A DNA stretch of 64,000 nt. Origin: Sipunculus nudus. Its lineage: Eukaryota > Annelida > Sipuncula > Golfingiida > Sipunculidae. The notes beneath the pieces are model-generated. The model saw nothing but the letters and a program-made list of their open reading frames with translations, had not been told where the DNA came from and ran no database searches. Location of the stretch: NCBI GenBank assembly GCA_026874595.1, contig CM049306.1, forward strand, positions 39,680,019 through 39,744,018, given 5' to 3'. Both the position numbers and the translations under genes were made by a program. Positions within the stretch are counted from its first letter, which is position 1; the number at the start of each line of letters is the position of its first letter. Below are positions 1-12,207 of this stretch, piece after piece.

Positions 1-640
1 TATGGGAAGCTGAACTTAGCCAATTTGCTGTATCTTCCTATATTAGTTATAAACCTGCGAAACGTTTTTCAACTGATGCCACTGAAGCCAGTTTTTTAAA
101 TATTTTACAAGAATAATCCCTACAATAATTCTTATAATAATTGTCATTAATGGTTCCACATGAATGATTTTTGGCTGAATTATGGAGATTGAATTGAGTC
201 ATTTTACCATATGTTAGCTGTGTGATGCTGTTACATCAAGCCTGGGACCAGTTTATCAGCATCTATTACATCATGCCACTAGACATTTAGATTTCAGGTT
301 ATCTTTGGTTAATATTGACAAGAAAGTTTTTTTAAAAGCTTTTAAAAAATTCAGATTTATGATTTAAGTTATTCATCATACCAGGCAGTGTTACAATCAT
401 GGATATTCAGCTCTCTGTGGCTATATAAAGACAACTGTACGTGGATTATAAATTTTTGGTATCCCAACTCAACTTAATTCAAGAATTTGCCATCAATGAG
501 ATATACCTGTATTTTAATTTTGCATTCAGTATGCATCTGTTATAATTTTACAAATATTCCTGATTTCTTTTTCATAAAAAGTCAGCTGAAAAGCATTTTG
601 TATTGGGAAAATAAATTTCAAAGTTATTTCAAGTAGGGAC
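1..640. other. AT-rich noncoding stretch
   Basis: No plausible exon or recognisable repeat was seen here. The sequence is AT-rich with short homopolymers. Confidence 0.4.
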
Positions 641-1030
641 CACTTTTGTGTACAGATGGCAGCACTTGGTTTACCATTGGCAGATTGCCAGTGCCTTGAT
701 GTTGGCCATTGGCCAAGATGATGTCAGCTCTATAAATAGTTTTGGCACAGTGCCTGGATTGGAAGAAGTGCAGCCAGGTATAGGTCAAGAGTTCAATCAG
801 TGCAGTAGCTGCATTCTATTTATAGCTTTGGCAGACTGCTCACTGCATCATATTTGGCACCAAAGTTCAACCTGAATCTATTTGTAGCTTTGGCAGACGG
901 CCAGCTGTGTCAGATTATGCAACAGGTCAAAAGTTAACTCAGTTCAGCCAGGTACAGGTCAAAAGTTCACTCAGTCTAGCCAGGTGCAGGTCAAGAGTTC
1001 ACTCAGTGCAGTAGCTTGAGGCAGCAATTT
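641..1030 (+). repeat. Local degenerate tandem repeat (AGCCAGGTACAGGTCAA units)
   Basis: A unit of roughly 34 bp beginning AGCCAGGTACAGGTCAAAAG and followed by TTCACTCAGT recurs near 771, 948 and 982. It is interleaved with copies of a TAGCTTTGGCAGAC motif near 829 and 884. The short open frame across it contains nothing protein-like. It looks like a decayed minisatellite that leads into the repeat units beginning at 1141. Confidence 0.55.
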
Positions 1031-1140
1031 GTCACAGGTCACTCGGGGGCAACTGCCTTACTCACCTGAGCTTTGTCAGCCCAGTGCATCAAACTCTGAC
1101 GAAGTTTGATGTATTGGAGTGATATTTTGACCTGTCTATG

Positions 1141-1440
1141 CGTCTTTGATGGTATTCTCATTTACAAGACAGGTGGTGCCACCTACATTCACTTTTGCAG
1201 TGTGTTCACCTGCTTATTTCTACAGAGGAATTTGATACATCAGCCTAAAATTGGGCATGTTTATACATATCGGGTAGCTTTATAGTGTACAAGACTGGTG
1301 GCGCCACCTACAATAATTTTTGCACAGTGTATGCCCCTGCTTTTTTCACAGGAGGGGTTTGACATATCAGTCTGACATTGGGCATATGTATATATCTCTT
1401 TGTTGTATATAAGACTGGTGGTGCCAGCTACAATCATTGT
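1141..1440 (+). repeat. Tandem units of about 120-125 bp centred on GGTGGCGCCACC
   Basis: Three units carry GGTGG(T/C)GCCA at about 1172, 1297 and 1417, giving periods of about 125 and 120 bp. Each continues with TTTTGCA, a TTTGA(C/T)A(C/T)ATCAG segment and a GGGCAT(A/G)T segment. They resemble the half-units inside the Helitron-like elements but belong to a distinct subtype, seen again at 10395-10610. They abut the Helitron-like copy at 1441, whose own 5' terminus is missing, so the junction may be recombinant. Confidence 0.6.
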
Positions 1441-2319
1441 ATACTATGTTTTCAGTCAAACGCTGACGCTGCCGCCATCGCCCCATAGGTTTCGGGAGAA
1501 CTCCTCCATAACCACGGCAGAATTTTTTAAAATTCGGAATTATGATCGATCACATGTGAACTGCGGCGCCCTCATTTTTGGTTGACCTCTGACCTTTCTT
1601 CTCTTCCCAGCGTCCATATGTGCATCTGTTTCCACACATAAACCCACATATCTCTGGAACCGTTTGACCGATAAGGCTAAAGATTTTGCACAAATGTAGC
1701 CTTGGAAGGCTTTATAACATACACTAAAATGGTGGCTCCACCTGCAACCATTTTTGCACTGCGTCTATCTGTTCATCTGCCTTGGGATGAAAACACTCAT
1801 ATCTCTGCATTGGTTGGACTTATCCACCTGAAATTTTGCATGTGTATACATCCTGGACACACTTTCTTGATTTTATGACAGGTGGCGCCACCTACATTCA
1901 CGTTTAAGCTGCAGACATCCAAGCTCATATCTCTGGTACCGTTTGACCAGTTGGGCCAAAATTGTGCTTGTGTATAGATCTCACATAGCTCTTCATCATA
2001 GGCAAAACTGATGGTGCCACCTGCAACCACTTATGCACAGCGTCCATCTGTTGATCTGCCTTGGGATAAAATCACTCATATCTCAGCAGTGGTTTGACTT
2101 ATCCACCTGAAATTTTGCAGGTTTATACATCCTGGACAATTTTCTCGATTTAATGACAGGTGGCACCACCTACATTCACGTTTACGCTGCAGACATCCAT
2201 GCTAATATTCAACACACCTAACTCTATTCCCCTTGCCACTTAATCCATGCCTCACTTCACCCGTCCCACTCTGATTTCTGCGGATACACATAGTCGTTTG
2301 TCGACTACCCATATTCTAG
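1441..2319 (+). mobile_element. Helitron-like non-autonomous element, copy A (5' end missing)
   Basis: The left part matches copy B from its ATACTATGTTTTCAG segment onward, but the terminal TCCGCCAAAAC is absent. Internal units contain GGTGGCGCCACC and a segment close to ATCTCTGGAACCGTTTGACC. The right end has a subterminal GCGGATAC, then a hairpin with arms TAGTCG and CGACTA, and it ends with CTAG followed by T. These ends are what canonical Helitrons show, namely a 3' hairpin, CTRR and insertion before T. No coding capacity is visible, so it would need a helicase supplied elsewhere. Confidence 0.6.
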
Positions 2320-3900
2320 TTTTAAAATGTCCTGGTCTGAAACTTGCAGGTCCGAAACGTCGATTTTGCTGAAATCATAATGACTAAGGTAGATATGCAG
2401 GACTTAAGAGGATCAATATTATATTTTAAAAATAAACCTCCATTCATACTCCCAAACCTTGCACAGGTTCGCATTAGGCCTGTAGGCCTTGTTTAATATA
2501 TAGGTCAATACATAATATGTGGAATATTACCAGTTTACATTAAAATATGAAAATCTGCTTAAATTCTTGAAAAAAGTACAAAGTTTACTTTCTAATAACT
2601 CCTTTAAAAATAGAAGAAATAGGAGGGACAATTCCATAGAACATTTTTTTGGTGTGGCCTTTCAAAGTTGACCACATCCTGTTTATTACTGGTGGCCATA
2701 TTAGGTGGGGGATGGCTGGATGCAAGTGCACAAATGCAGCTGACTCATGACACATGATAAAATAGATTAAACTTCAGATCTGGGAGCTAGTATTATCATA
2801 AGTGGTACTTGTTTCTTAAACCAGATCTCTCAACACCATACTAGGTATACTCTGCCTGGGTTTGTAGGGAGATTAAGGGTGATATTCTCATTTATATTAG
2901 ACAGGATGTGAAACAGATCTGAGTGGAGTTGTTTTTACCTCAGGAATAAAAGTATACAGTATATTAAAAAAGAGTTGGTGCATTTTATTTTAACATATCA
3001 TGTAATATAAATATTACCTGATAAATTATATACTATATTCTTTTTATATTCTTGTGTTTCTGACATATAATGTAGTATTGCAGAACAAGATTATAAAATA
3101 AACTGTTTAATGAAAAAGATGAAAATATATATCGGGGCGGAGAACTTCTGTAGCATCCAAGTTTACATCAGAGTTATGATAGGATAGGGTAAGTGGGGCT
3201 ATATGAATTGAGAGAGCTATTTACTTCATTTCATTGTTCTATGTCTTATGTAAATATGTACATTTACCAAGGATGTGTTGTTGATCATTTTGTGTTAGTC
3301 AAGTGCAATGATCTCTTACACTGCACAATGTTTCATATCTTTTCATGTTTAACACACATTACCATTACTGTCCATTAGTTAGATCCCAGGTTCAAATGTT
3401 ACATACAGAAATATTTTTCATGTTACCCTCCTTGTCCTACCCCCTCAAGGTAATTAATTAATGATTTAAATCACTCCTGAGGATAATGATATTAGGGCTA
3501 ATGATATACATGTGATCTGTCTGACATTGGCTAAAAGCAAATTTACGACCCCATACTTGTGACAGCATGCTGTTCAGATGTGAAATGTTAATGAATAAAT
3601 AAATTATACACAAGACAATTGTTGGCACATTGTTGATGAATTAACTTTTGATTATTGCTGCTTTTGTTTACCCTGCTGCTTATACTTGCTTCACAATCCT
3701 GCTGGAGGCTTCTGCTTCATAGGTTTGTGTGACTGGCTTTGAGGCTGCATGTGGTTAATTGGGATTGATAACATTGGTAATCAGATACACATTTGAAACA
3801 CAAACATGCTCACACATAAGGGCAAATACCAGCTGAGATGGTCAGATGAAAAGACAAAAACACGCTTCACCAATCCAGAAATTGTTGATTGGATTTTTGG
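2320..3900. other. Intergenic AT-rich stretch
   Basis: No supportable gene or structured repeat was seen. Short open frames here lack splice context and conserved composition. Confidence 0.4.
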
Positions 3901-4330
3901 AATCCAGGGAATGATACCATGGGAAATGAAAAAAAAAAAAAAAAAACAGGGCTGCAATAACATATGGGACAAGAAAAATTGAGGGCTTTTGGATTAGGGA
4001 AAAGGGGAATTTGGGAAATTGAAGGACGGTATCATGTGACTTTGGGAAAGTGAGGGAAAAGAAAAACCTTGGGATGGTACCATGGGGACCTTGTAAACTG
4101 AGGGATGTGGGAAAGTCTCGAAGAGAGAGGGGGGGGGGGGGGGGGGGGGGGGGTCCACGCTGCAGAAATTGGTCTGAAACTCTTTAAAAAAAGTTTGCCA
4201 GATCTCCCCATCCCTGGATCTGCTCCTGCAGCCTGGTGACATGATGGAATGGAGCTAAACCTGATGGTATGAAGAGAATATTAGCAAATTTGAGTTATGA
4301 ACCAGACCAGATGGTACTATGGACTGAATG
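3901..4330. repeat. Degenerate GATGGTACCATGG repeats with poly(G) and a MITE end
   Basis: Variants of GATGGTACCATGGG occur near 3911, 4028, 4074, 4264 and 4311, suggesting an old tandem array. A run of 25 G occupies 4129-4153. The segment ending near 4230 reads, on the minus strand, TGCAGGAGCAGATCCAGGGA, which resembles the terminus of the GGATCC/poly(G) MITE at 8218-8430. The left end of this copy was not recognised. Confidence 0.4.
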
Positions 4331-4540
4331 GTTAAGTTTCTATGGAGAAACGGTAGGTTAGCACCATAATACCAATATCATTCGCTGCCATGGTGATATG
4401 AGCAGTTGTGGCCCAACTGATCCGTATGCAGTTCTTGAGACAACTTATTGGATAGCTTTTATGTTTTTTTTTAAAGTAACGTTATATTATTGGGATTACA
4501 TACACAAAACTGACATTGAGACAAGTGAACAGTTTATTCG

Positions 4541-4580
4541 GACCCCCTGAACCCCCCCCCCCCCCCCGGATCCGCTTCTG
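4541..4580 (-). mobile_element. Fragment of GGATCC/poly(G) MITE
   Basis: Sixteen C at 4552-4567 are followed by GGATCCGCTTCTG. The reverse complement, CAGAAGCGGATCC followed by poly(G), matches the family terminus. Only one end was recognised. Confidence 0.45.
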
Positions 4581-7500
4581 ATTATTATTAATAAACCGTG
4601 TAATTGTCAGGCCGTAAATTAATTGTAACCCTGTGAAATCGGACAAGAAAAATGTAATTCACGAAAGTGAACATGGAGGCATCATGATATCTTAAAAAAC
4701 AAACTGTTTATCAAAGAAAATGATGCTTTAATGATTATTTTATGATTATTCCTAAGTCTTTCACAATACTGATTCTTTACTGTAACTTGAAATGTAGGAA
4801 AATAAAAACAGCATTGGCCGAATTGTGGATAGAGTGAGGCGTCACGGGCCACTCTCATTAACACCGTGCAGGTAATAAAGTATACCCGAATTCCGGCGCT
4901 TTCCTACCAGCCTTGAAGGCATCTGTTATAATCTTTGCCCTGAAATTTATTATTTATTTCCCCTTAATTCAAAACAAATTCCTTAATAGTTCATATGGAT
5001 ATCCACGGGCCAATCTTGCTGAGAAAATCCCCAGACCAGCATTATTATAAAGACAAAATGGACAAAATCCTCCCAGAATATATCATCATTTTCTTTACCC
5101 TCCTCATCATCACCTATTAGATGTGATATGTTTTCAATTAAGGAGAATATGTTTGTTCAGTTTACAGAACTATATTATTCATAATTTAGACTATATTTAA
5201 ACATTGAAAAACATGGGCTATCATTAATGAAAATTGCAGAATGTCAAATGATACGTGCAAAATTTTTATCTTTATTTTATTTTATTTTTATTTTTTTTTT
5301 CAATACGAGATAAATAATTGAAAGGTAATTTAGGAAATATTAAGATACTGTAAAATGACCATTATCGACATTTATTTGGACAACCAAACAAACTCAGTAT
5401 AATAGATGAGTGATATATAATATATTTCAAGGTAGCATTTTAAATAAAACTAGGGAATTTTAATGCATCTGTTGACTCACCCTTTATAAAGTGTCAGGTG
5501 GTTTAAAAAAATTATGTTTCTGATATTAATCGAATGTGTCAACTTGTTTACCAAAGGAATAGTTTTTTTTGTAGTTACAGAAATACTTGACTTTTACCAG
5601 ATAAGAAGAACAAATATATAAATCAAGTCGTACATGTTTTGCCTGATCATAAACATGCGGGACTTTGAACATGCTTAATCTAGAATGGTAGTACACACGC
5701 ACAGAGCCAAGTTGATATTTAACAAAGGGCATTAAAACGACTCGGAAACACTTGCAGTTCTGACAGAAACATTGATCACAATAACGTTATGTTAAATTGT
5801 TTAATTAAAATACCAACTGGTGGTCTAGTATAACTTTATTTAAAACTTAATGTTTGTTCGATTCATCCACCATGCATAGAAACACTGATAAATTTATTCA
5901 GAAGGGCAAGAAATTAATACATTTGCGCTTGGACATGATCACTTATGTTCATTAAAATTTCACTTCCTCACTCTGGTTTCAGATCGATGACAACGACGAT
6001 GACTGGATGCATTTCAGTACTGGTTACCCTGGAAACGTGTGGCATAGACGGTCCTTCCACACATTCTTTGATACAGTAGATGTCTGCCAATGGTTTCACG
6101 CTGCACTCGTTTTATAACTCCATCTACTTATTTAGCACTGCTTTATGTTCTACTGAGCCACTGTTGTATGTCACCATCAGACGATTGGCTTGGGCCAAAA
6201 ATATTCAGGCTTATTAGAGCAGTATTACGCATTTTCATCTAAATTGCAACACGCTCTCTCATTTGAATGAACATTCATGGCCCAGTGTCAACCACCTGGT
6301 GGCAAAACCCAGCAAACCATGCAGTTGCAAGCAATGGTTAAGTGACAAGAGTTCTAATTAAAACCAGTGTTTACTTTGCGGTGTATCATAATGTGCTCGG
6401 TTGGTTGTTTTATACCATAAAGAACCCTAGTCTGGCTCCACTTAAGTGGATACTAAAGAAAAAATTTGCTGTGATATATCGTTAGTCTATGGTGGCTGGT
6501 ATAGGTAATAGAAATGTCTTTTATCTAATGCTGTAGTCTTGTGCGTGTTTCTATCACGAGCACTTGTGATATTCATTTCGTTGGCACGGTTTAGAATAGT
6601 CAGATAATATATTAGAAACTTAGAAGTTAAAGCATGCTGGAACATAATCTTATGATAGAACTTAAAAAGCATGCATTTTTATCTGTCCATTGGATTTGGA
6701 TTTGGATTATGGTCGCTTATTTTGAGCATGCAGGTTCATGGCTTATTTATATACTCTATATGTACACTAGGTTTTAAAGAAGACATAAGGCTAAGGGGTA
6801 ATTTTTTTAAGGTTTGTTATAGCCAGCATTCTAGCAGTTTTAAACTTGTCGCAGCCACATTCACGAAACAAAAACTTTAATCACAATTAAATTAAAATTT
6901 GGCAGGCCTTATGGTTTGGATATATACGAACTTGGAGATACAAGTTATTTCCCAAATGCTAGCTTAACATTACATTTTGCTAGCATTACATATATTTAAG
7001 TGTTTGAGCGCGCTTGAAATACTTTCGTGTGCGAACAAGATTAAAAAAAATGTGCTACCCAATCCACCGCATGTTGGACAGTATACATAAATAATGACGT
7101 TTTTCTGTCAAATATTGAGTATGGAGGAACAGCACAAATATGAGGAACACGAGGAAACTTTTTTTATAGCACAATAGCTTTAGCCGTGAAAGTGAATGAA
7201 CTAGTTTTGTCGTATATATTTTAATAAATATTACTTTCACACAGACACACACCATCACACGCACACACACCCTCACAGCACACACACATATACCGGTATA
7301 TTAATTTGGCAGGAACTTACACGGACTTAGGTGTTTGTCTACCTTGTCTTCTGGACTGGGACGTCTAAACGTGCTACCTTGCAAAAACTATTGAATAACA
7401 GCAATGAATAATAACATTTTAACGCTTATAAAAGTCGTATGCCGACAGTTTGTATCCCATGCATGCTGCTGTTCACTGTTTCATTAAAAAAGGTAACTTT

Positions 7501-8217
7501 ATAAACTAATTTTATTTATACATATATACAGTGTTTTGTGTTTTTTTAATCTACTGAATAAAAATGGTATGCGTTATGTACTGTTTTATGTGGCCTAATT
7601 TGATTAATTAATAATAGGTATATTCTCCGAAATATTCAACCACCACTAAAATGTTTATATCACACACACGCACGCATGTACACATATATTATTAGTGAGG
7701 CTATGGAAACATCTGTTTTTGGACAAAATAACAAATTATTTTATTATTCTGTCAAAGTCAAAATTCGTGCAGGTCCACATCGATGGGCGTGCCGAACAAA
7801 CACGTCCGAGATTTTACAACAGATGCCATTTTTTTGTAACAATGAATGTACCAAAAAATAATTTACAAGGGGTCCTATGGACAGCAAATTTATAAAACGA
7901 CATTTTCAACAATGTAAAAACATTTCAGAGATGTTTAACTTTCATTGAGTAGAAAAAGAAGAGTTCGAGGTTTTGTCACTCATGATCAGACGCTATTTAA
8001 TTTGGGATTCCGAAGGTCTCCTATAGATTCAATTTGCTTTAATCCCCTTAAAGTAACCAATATCGTATAATGAACCAACTGTGCTTTATATATTGTTGAG
8101 TTACAACAGCCCGGAACGTCCGATTCAGTCCAGTTGGGTGCACCCGGGTCAAGCGCACCAGCCCTGTGTTGAAATCGACGTTCTGAGGGTTTTGAAGATC
8201 ACATAACAAGGTTTCAA
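4581..8217. other. Long intergenic stretch without recognisable genes
   Basis: AT-rich sequence with no supportable exon. Minor features are a degenerate (CA)n-rich patch at about 7240-7290 and an X-box-like sequence at 6023-6036. Confidence 0.4.
6023..6036. promoter_or_regulatory. Candidate RFX X-box
   Basis: GTTACCCTGGAAAC has the two X-box half-sites GTTACC and GGAAAC separated by 2 bp. RFX-family factors bind such imperfect palindromes. There is no nearby gene on which to judge function, so this is a motif match only. Confidence 0.2.
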
Positions 8218-8430
8218 TGCAAGGTGGATCCAGGATTAAGGAAAGGGAGGGGTCCAACATTGTAAGACTAATGACAAAACTTATTTAAAGTTCCCCGGGT
8301 CCGGAAAAGGGGGGGGGGGGGTGTCAAAAAAAAAATGGCATGAATCCCTTAAAAAAGATTGCGGCGGCTGAAAAAGGGGGGGGGGGGCGGGATGGACCCC
8401 CTGACCCCCCCCCCCGGATCCACCCCTGCA
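8218..8430. mobile_element. MITE with TGCA(A/G)GG-GTGGATCC inverted ends and poly(G) tracts
   Basis: The left end TGCAAGGTGGATCC is mirrored by GGATCCACCCCTGCA at the right, giving a 213-bp element. It contains several G or C runs and an internal CCGCCGCAA segment (minus strand). Related copies or fragments are at 4130-4235, 4541-4580, 10190-10300, 12163-12207 and 32212-32394. No convincing target-site duplication was seen, so the superfamily is not assigned. No coding capacity. Confidence 0.55.
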
Positions 8431-8458
8431 ATCTAAATCAAAGCGAAAACTAATTGTA

Positions 8459-9917
8459 TCCGCCAAAACAGAGTTTTGCGGATACTATGTTTTCAGCTGC
8501 ACGCCGCCACCGCCGCCGCCGCGTAGGTTTCCGGAGAACTCCTCCGTAACCGCTGGGCGGAATTTTACGAAACCCGGGATTATGTTCGGGTCACATGTGA
8601 ACTGCTGCGCCCCGATTTTGTTTTGACCTCTGACCTTTCCTCTGCGCTCTGCGTCCGTTTGTGCGTCTGTTTCCACACATAAACCCACATATCGCGGGAA
8701 CCGTTTGACGGATCAGCAAAATTTTTTTGCACAAAAGTAGCCCTTGGAGAGCTTTATAACATACACAAAAAATGGTGGCGCCACCTGCAACCATGTTTGC
8801 ACAGTGTCCATCTGTTCGTCTGCCTTGGGTTAAAATCACTCATATCTCTGCAGTGACTTGACTAATTCACCTGAAATTTGGCATGCGTATACATCCTGGA
8901 TAGCTTTTCTGATTTTGTGACAGGTGGCGCCACCTACATTCACGTTTACGCTGCAGACATCCAAGCTCATATCTCGGGAACCGTTTGACCGATCAGGAAA
9001 TTTTTTTTTGCACAAATGTAGCCCTTGGAGAGCTTTATAACATACACAAAAAATGGTGGCGCCACCTGCAACCATGTTTGCACAGTGTCCATCTGTTTGT
9101 CTGTCTTGGGTTAAAATCACTCATATCTCTGCAGTGACTTGACTAATTCACCTGAAATTCGGCATGCGTACACATCCTGGATAGCTTTTCTGATTTTATG
9201 ACAGGTGGCGCCACCTACATTCACGTTTACGCTGCAGACATCCAAGCTCATATCTCGGGAACCGTTTGACCGATCAGGAAAATTTTTTGCACAAATGTAG
9301 CCCTTGGAGAGCTTTATAACATACGCAAAACTGGTAGCGCCACCTGCAGCCATTTTTGCACAGCTCCTGTCTGTTTGTCTGCCATGGGATAAAATCACTC
9401 ATATCTCGGCAGTGGTTTGACATATCTGGCTAAAATTTTGCAGGTTTATACATCCCCGACAGCTCTCTTGATTTTATGACAGGTGGAGCCATCTGCATTC
9501 TAGTTTATGCAGCAGACTTCCAAGCTCATATCTTGGGAACCGTTTGACCGATTGGGCCAAAGTTTTGCATGTGTATAGTTCTCACATGGCTCTTTATCAT
9601 ACGCAAAACTGGTGCCGTCACCTGCAACCATTTTTGCTCAGCGTCCATCTGATTGTCATGGGCTAAAATCACTCATATACATGTAGTGGTTTGACTTATC
9701 TGCCTCAAATTTTTCATATGTATACAACTGGGACGGCTCTCTGGATTTTGTGGTAGGGGGGGCAACCTTCATACACAATTTGGCTGCAGACATCCATGCT
9801 AATATGCAACACTTCACTCTATTTCTCCTTGCCACTTAATCCATGCCTCACTTCACCCGTTCCACTCTGATTTAGGCGGATACACGTATAGTCGCTTGTC
9901 GACTACCCGTATTCTAG
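8459..9917 (+). mobile_element. Helitron-like non-autonomous element, copy B (full length)
   Basis: The 5' end is TCCGCCAAAAC, preceded by A and folding against GTTTTGCGGA to form a terminal hairpin. The 3' end has GGCGGATAC, a hairpin with arms TAGTCG and CGACTA at 9889-9905, then 8 nt and CTAG followed by T. This matches the A|TC...CTRR|T pattern of Helitrons. The interior holds about 3.5 tandem units of 278-281 bp, marked by ATCTCGGGAA at 8971 and 9252 with variants at 8691 and 9530. Each unit is two related half-units starting near GGTGGCGCCACCT. The repeated open frame of about 93 codons on the minus strand at 8836-9398 follows from the repeat period and is not a gene. Confidence 0.7.
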
Positions 9918-10189
9918 TTTATGAATATCGCCACTAGATGTGACAATGCCGACATACATGAGTCCAATTAATATCTCTTGTAAGTTAACGCGAAGAGGCT
10001 TGTAACGCCAACGTACCATATCTTGCTCTATTTTTCACTTGACCGATGCTTATATTAGCACTCATGTACTACCGCGTCAGTGTCTGACTATTATTGGAAG
10101 CGTTTATCTAGTTATATCTGGCCGGGGTTATCTTTAACAACCGACCTCCCGTCGCTGTTGCTATACATTAATGTGTCTGTTTGATACTT
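9918..10189. other. Short intergenic gap
   Basis: Nothing recognised. Confidence 0.3.
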
Positions 10190-10300
10190 TATAGGTTTCG
10201 GAAGCCGGGCCATAGGAGGGTCCAGACCGCCACCCTTTTTCAACCGCCGCAACTTTTTTTCTAAAGGTTTAAGCCCAATAATGCGGCCTGCTCCCCCGCA
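10190..10300. mobile_element. Fragment related to GGATCC/poly(G) MITE
   Basis: It contains CCGCCGCAACTTTTTTT and GGAGGGTCC segments shared with the MITEs at 8218-8430 and 32212-32394. The termini are not clear. Confidence 0.35.
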
Positions 10301-10394
10301 CACATTTCTTTTAGCATCTGCAATCTTCAGGGACTTTGAAACATGAAAATATATTACCATATATTTTTAAACTGATATGAATTCTATTAACAAA

Positions 10395-10610
10395 CCTAAA
10401 ATATTTTTGCACAATGTATGTGAGATTTGATTTATCAGCCTGAAATTGGAGATATGTATACATCTCGGGTAGCTTTGTCTTGTACAAGACTTGTGGCGCC
10501 ACCTCCAATATTTTTTCTCAGCGAATGTCCCTGCTTATTTCTCAGGAGTGAATTGACAAATAAGCCTGAAATGGTACATGTCTGTACATTTCAGATAGAT
10601 TTGTAGTTAT
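10395..10610 (+). repeat. Two diverged units of the 120-bp GGTGGCGCCACC-type repeat
   Basis: TTTTGCACAATGTATG, ATTTGATTTATCAGCCTG and TTGTGGCGCCACCT match the units at 1141-1440. No Helitron ends were recognised nearby. Confidence 0.5.
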
Positions 10611-11800
10611 CATTTACATTTTAGAAATACACAGCTATAGATTGTTTCTTTGTACTAAAGTAATTTTTAAATTAAATTAAACTAATTAAAAGCTTAAAAC
10701 TGTGAAGGGGGGGGGGGGGGGGGGGAACTGACATGAAGACCATGGAATGGCAATTATTGTTAAGGTGGGGAAACCGACATAAACCCTGTCTGTTTTTATG
10801 GTTAATCAAGACAAAAATGGAGGGAGGCTGAAATATACGTTCGTGTCCTACAGCATTTGAACACCCTATTTCACCTCTCTTTCGACCCAAATGATAAAGC
10901 TTATGGGTATTGCTGGAAGAGTGGAGTGTAGATTAATTGCTGAGCCTCTGTTATGAAAGAACAGTCTTTGGTTGTATACTAAATTATATATATATATATA
11001 CATATCTTGCCATCTTTCCATTATTTATAGCACTTTGTTATAATCTATACAATGTACCAGTAACTATTTGGGGGGGGGGGGGGGGGCTGGCGGACGTGAG
11101 GGTCACTGTCGCAGGCGGCTGCGTTGGGATGACAGTACACAGCGAGGGGTTAAAGGGGTAAACACTTAAAAAAATAAACAATTAATAAATTAAACGATAT
11201 AGAGCATGAAAAGGAGACAGGACAATAAAGATGAGAACAGAAAACAAGAAGAAGAATACCTATATTATTATAAAAACCTGTTTTCAAAAAGTAATCCCTA
11301 AAAAGATGTTTATTTAGGAGTACACATAAGGGAACCTACTTTAATAGTAAGATTTGGAAGTATTAAATTCTTCGGTATCAGTTAATGTAAACAGAATCCC
11401 ATCGCTAAAAATACTAGTCTAACTTATTATCTTGTACCATCGTTATTTCCAATATTATATGACAATATGAGGTTATATACAGGTTATAAACTGATGTACA
11501 TCTTTGTCTAAGCTTGACACTCCTTGCCATTATAATCATGATGTAATATTGAGGTAACACAATTTACAGTTTCCCAGTTTTTTATATTTGTAAGTTCCAC
11601 AAAATATCTTGGGCACATGAGACAAGAATGTTCTTTGTATATGAAACTGGGACTCAAGCCGGCTGACAGTCGTGAGAAAGGCACTATAACAAAACACACA
11701 ACAAATCCTAACACAGTCACCAAATTAGGTCATTATTATGCACCCGTTCTTTGCGAGCCAGTGTACAAATTACCGCACAAGCCTGCCCGAGCTGATGACC
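10611..11800. other. Intergenic stretch with poly(G) tracts
   Basis: Runs of 19 G (10707-10725) and 17 G (11070-11086), plus a short (AT)n patch near 10985-11000. No supportable gene. Confidence 0.4.
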
Positions 11801-11810
11801 GCGCATGCGC
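11801..11810. promoter_or_regulatory. NRF-1-like palindrome
   Basis: GCGCATGCGC is the core NRF-1 palindrome, in a locally GC-richer patch about 1.2 kb upstream of the gene 1 start codon. It could mark a distal promoter or a non-coding first exon, but no splice link to gene 1 was established. Confidence 0.2.
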
Positions 11811-11922
11811 CGCAAGCCTTCATATTGTGCTGTCCTGGAATTTCCCATGCTTACTATTATTGCGTCAGTGTATATTGGTTTTTTCTTTGACTCAGTCACA
11901 TGATGTAAGTTGTCCTTCAAAC

Positions 11923-11949
11923 GGGGGGGGGGGGGGGGGGGGGGGGGGG
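11923..11949 (+). repeat. Poly(G) tract of 27 nt
   Basis: An uninterrupted G run followed by a purine-rich GAGAGAGAGA-like stretch. The short frames across it are artefacts of the homopolymer. Confidence 0.8.
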
Positions 11950-12162
11950 AAGGGGAGAGAGAGAGAAGGGTATCGGAGGATTCCAATGGCATTCCGATTG
12001 CACTATTAATATACAAGCGGGTGACCGACAGAAATTCAAAAAATATATTCATATAAATAAAAATAAAAAAAATTAGTCAGTATTTGTTTAGAACAATTTT
12101 AAACCATGACTCGTAAATTGTTCGGAATAATCACAAAATGTTTATATACACTAGTGTTGACA

Positions 12163-12207
12163 CCCCCCCCCCCCCCCGAAAAAAAACCCTGGATCCACGC
12201 CTGAACA
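12163..12207 (-). mobile_element. Fragment of GGATCC/poly(G) MITE
   Basis: Fifteen C at 12163-12177, an A-rich stretch and CTGGATCCACGCCTGAA. Read on the minus strand this gives the family end CAGGCGTGGATCCAG. The other end was not found. Confidence 0.45.

Noticed and set aside
8836-9398. Two near-identical minus-strand open frames of about 93 codons
   Set aside because: They follow the period of the Helitron-like tandem units and show no protein-like conservation beyond the DNA repeat.
10937-12052. Several open frames with Gly- or Pro-rich stretches
   Set aside because: The Gly/Pro runs are translations of poly(G) tracts, with no splice context or domains.
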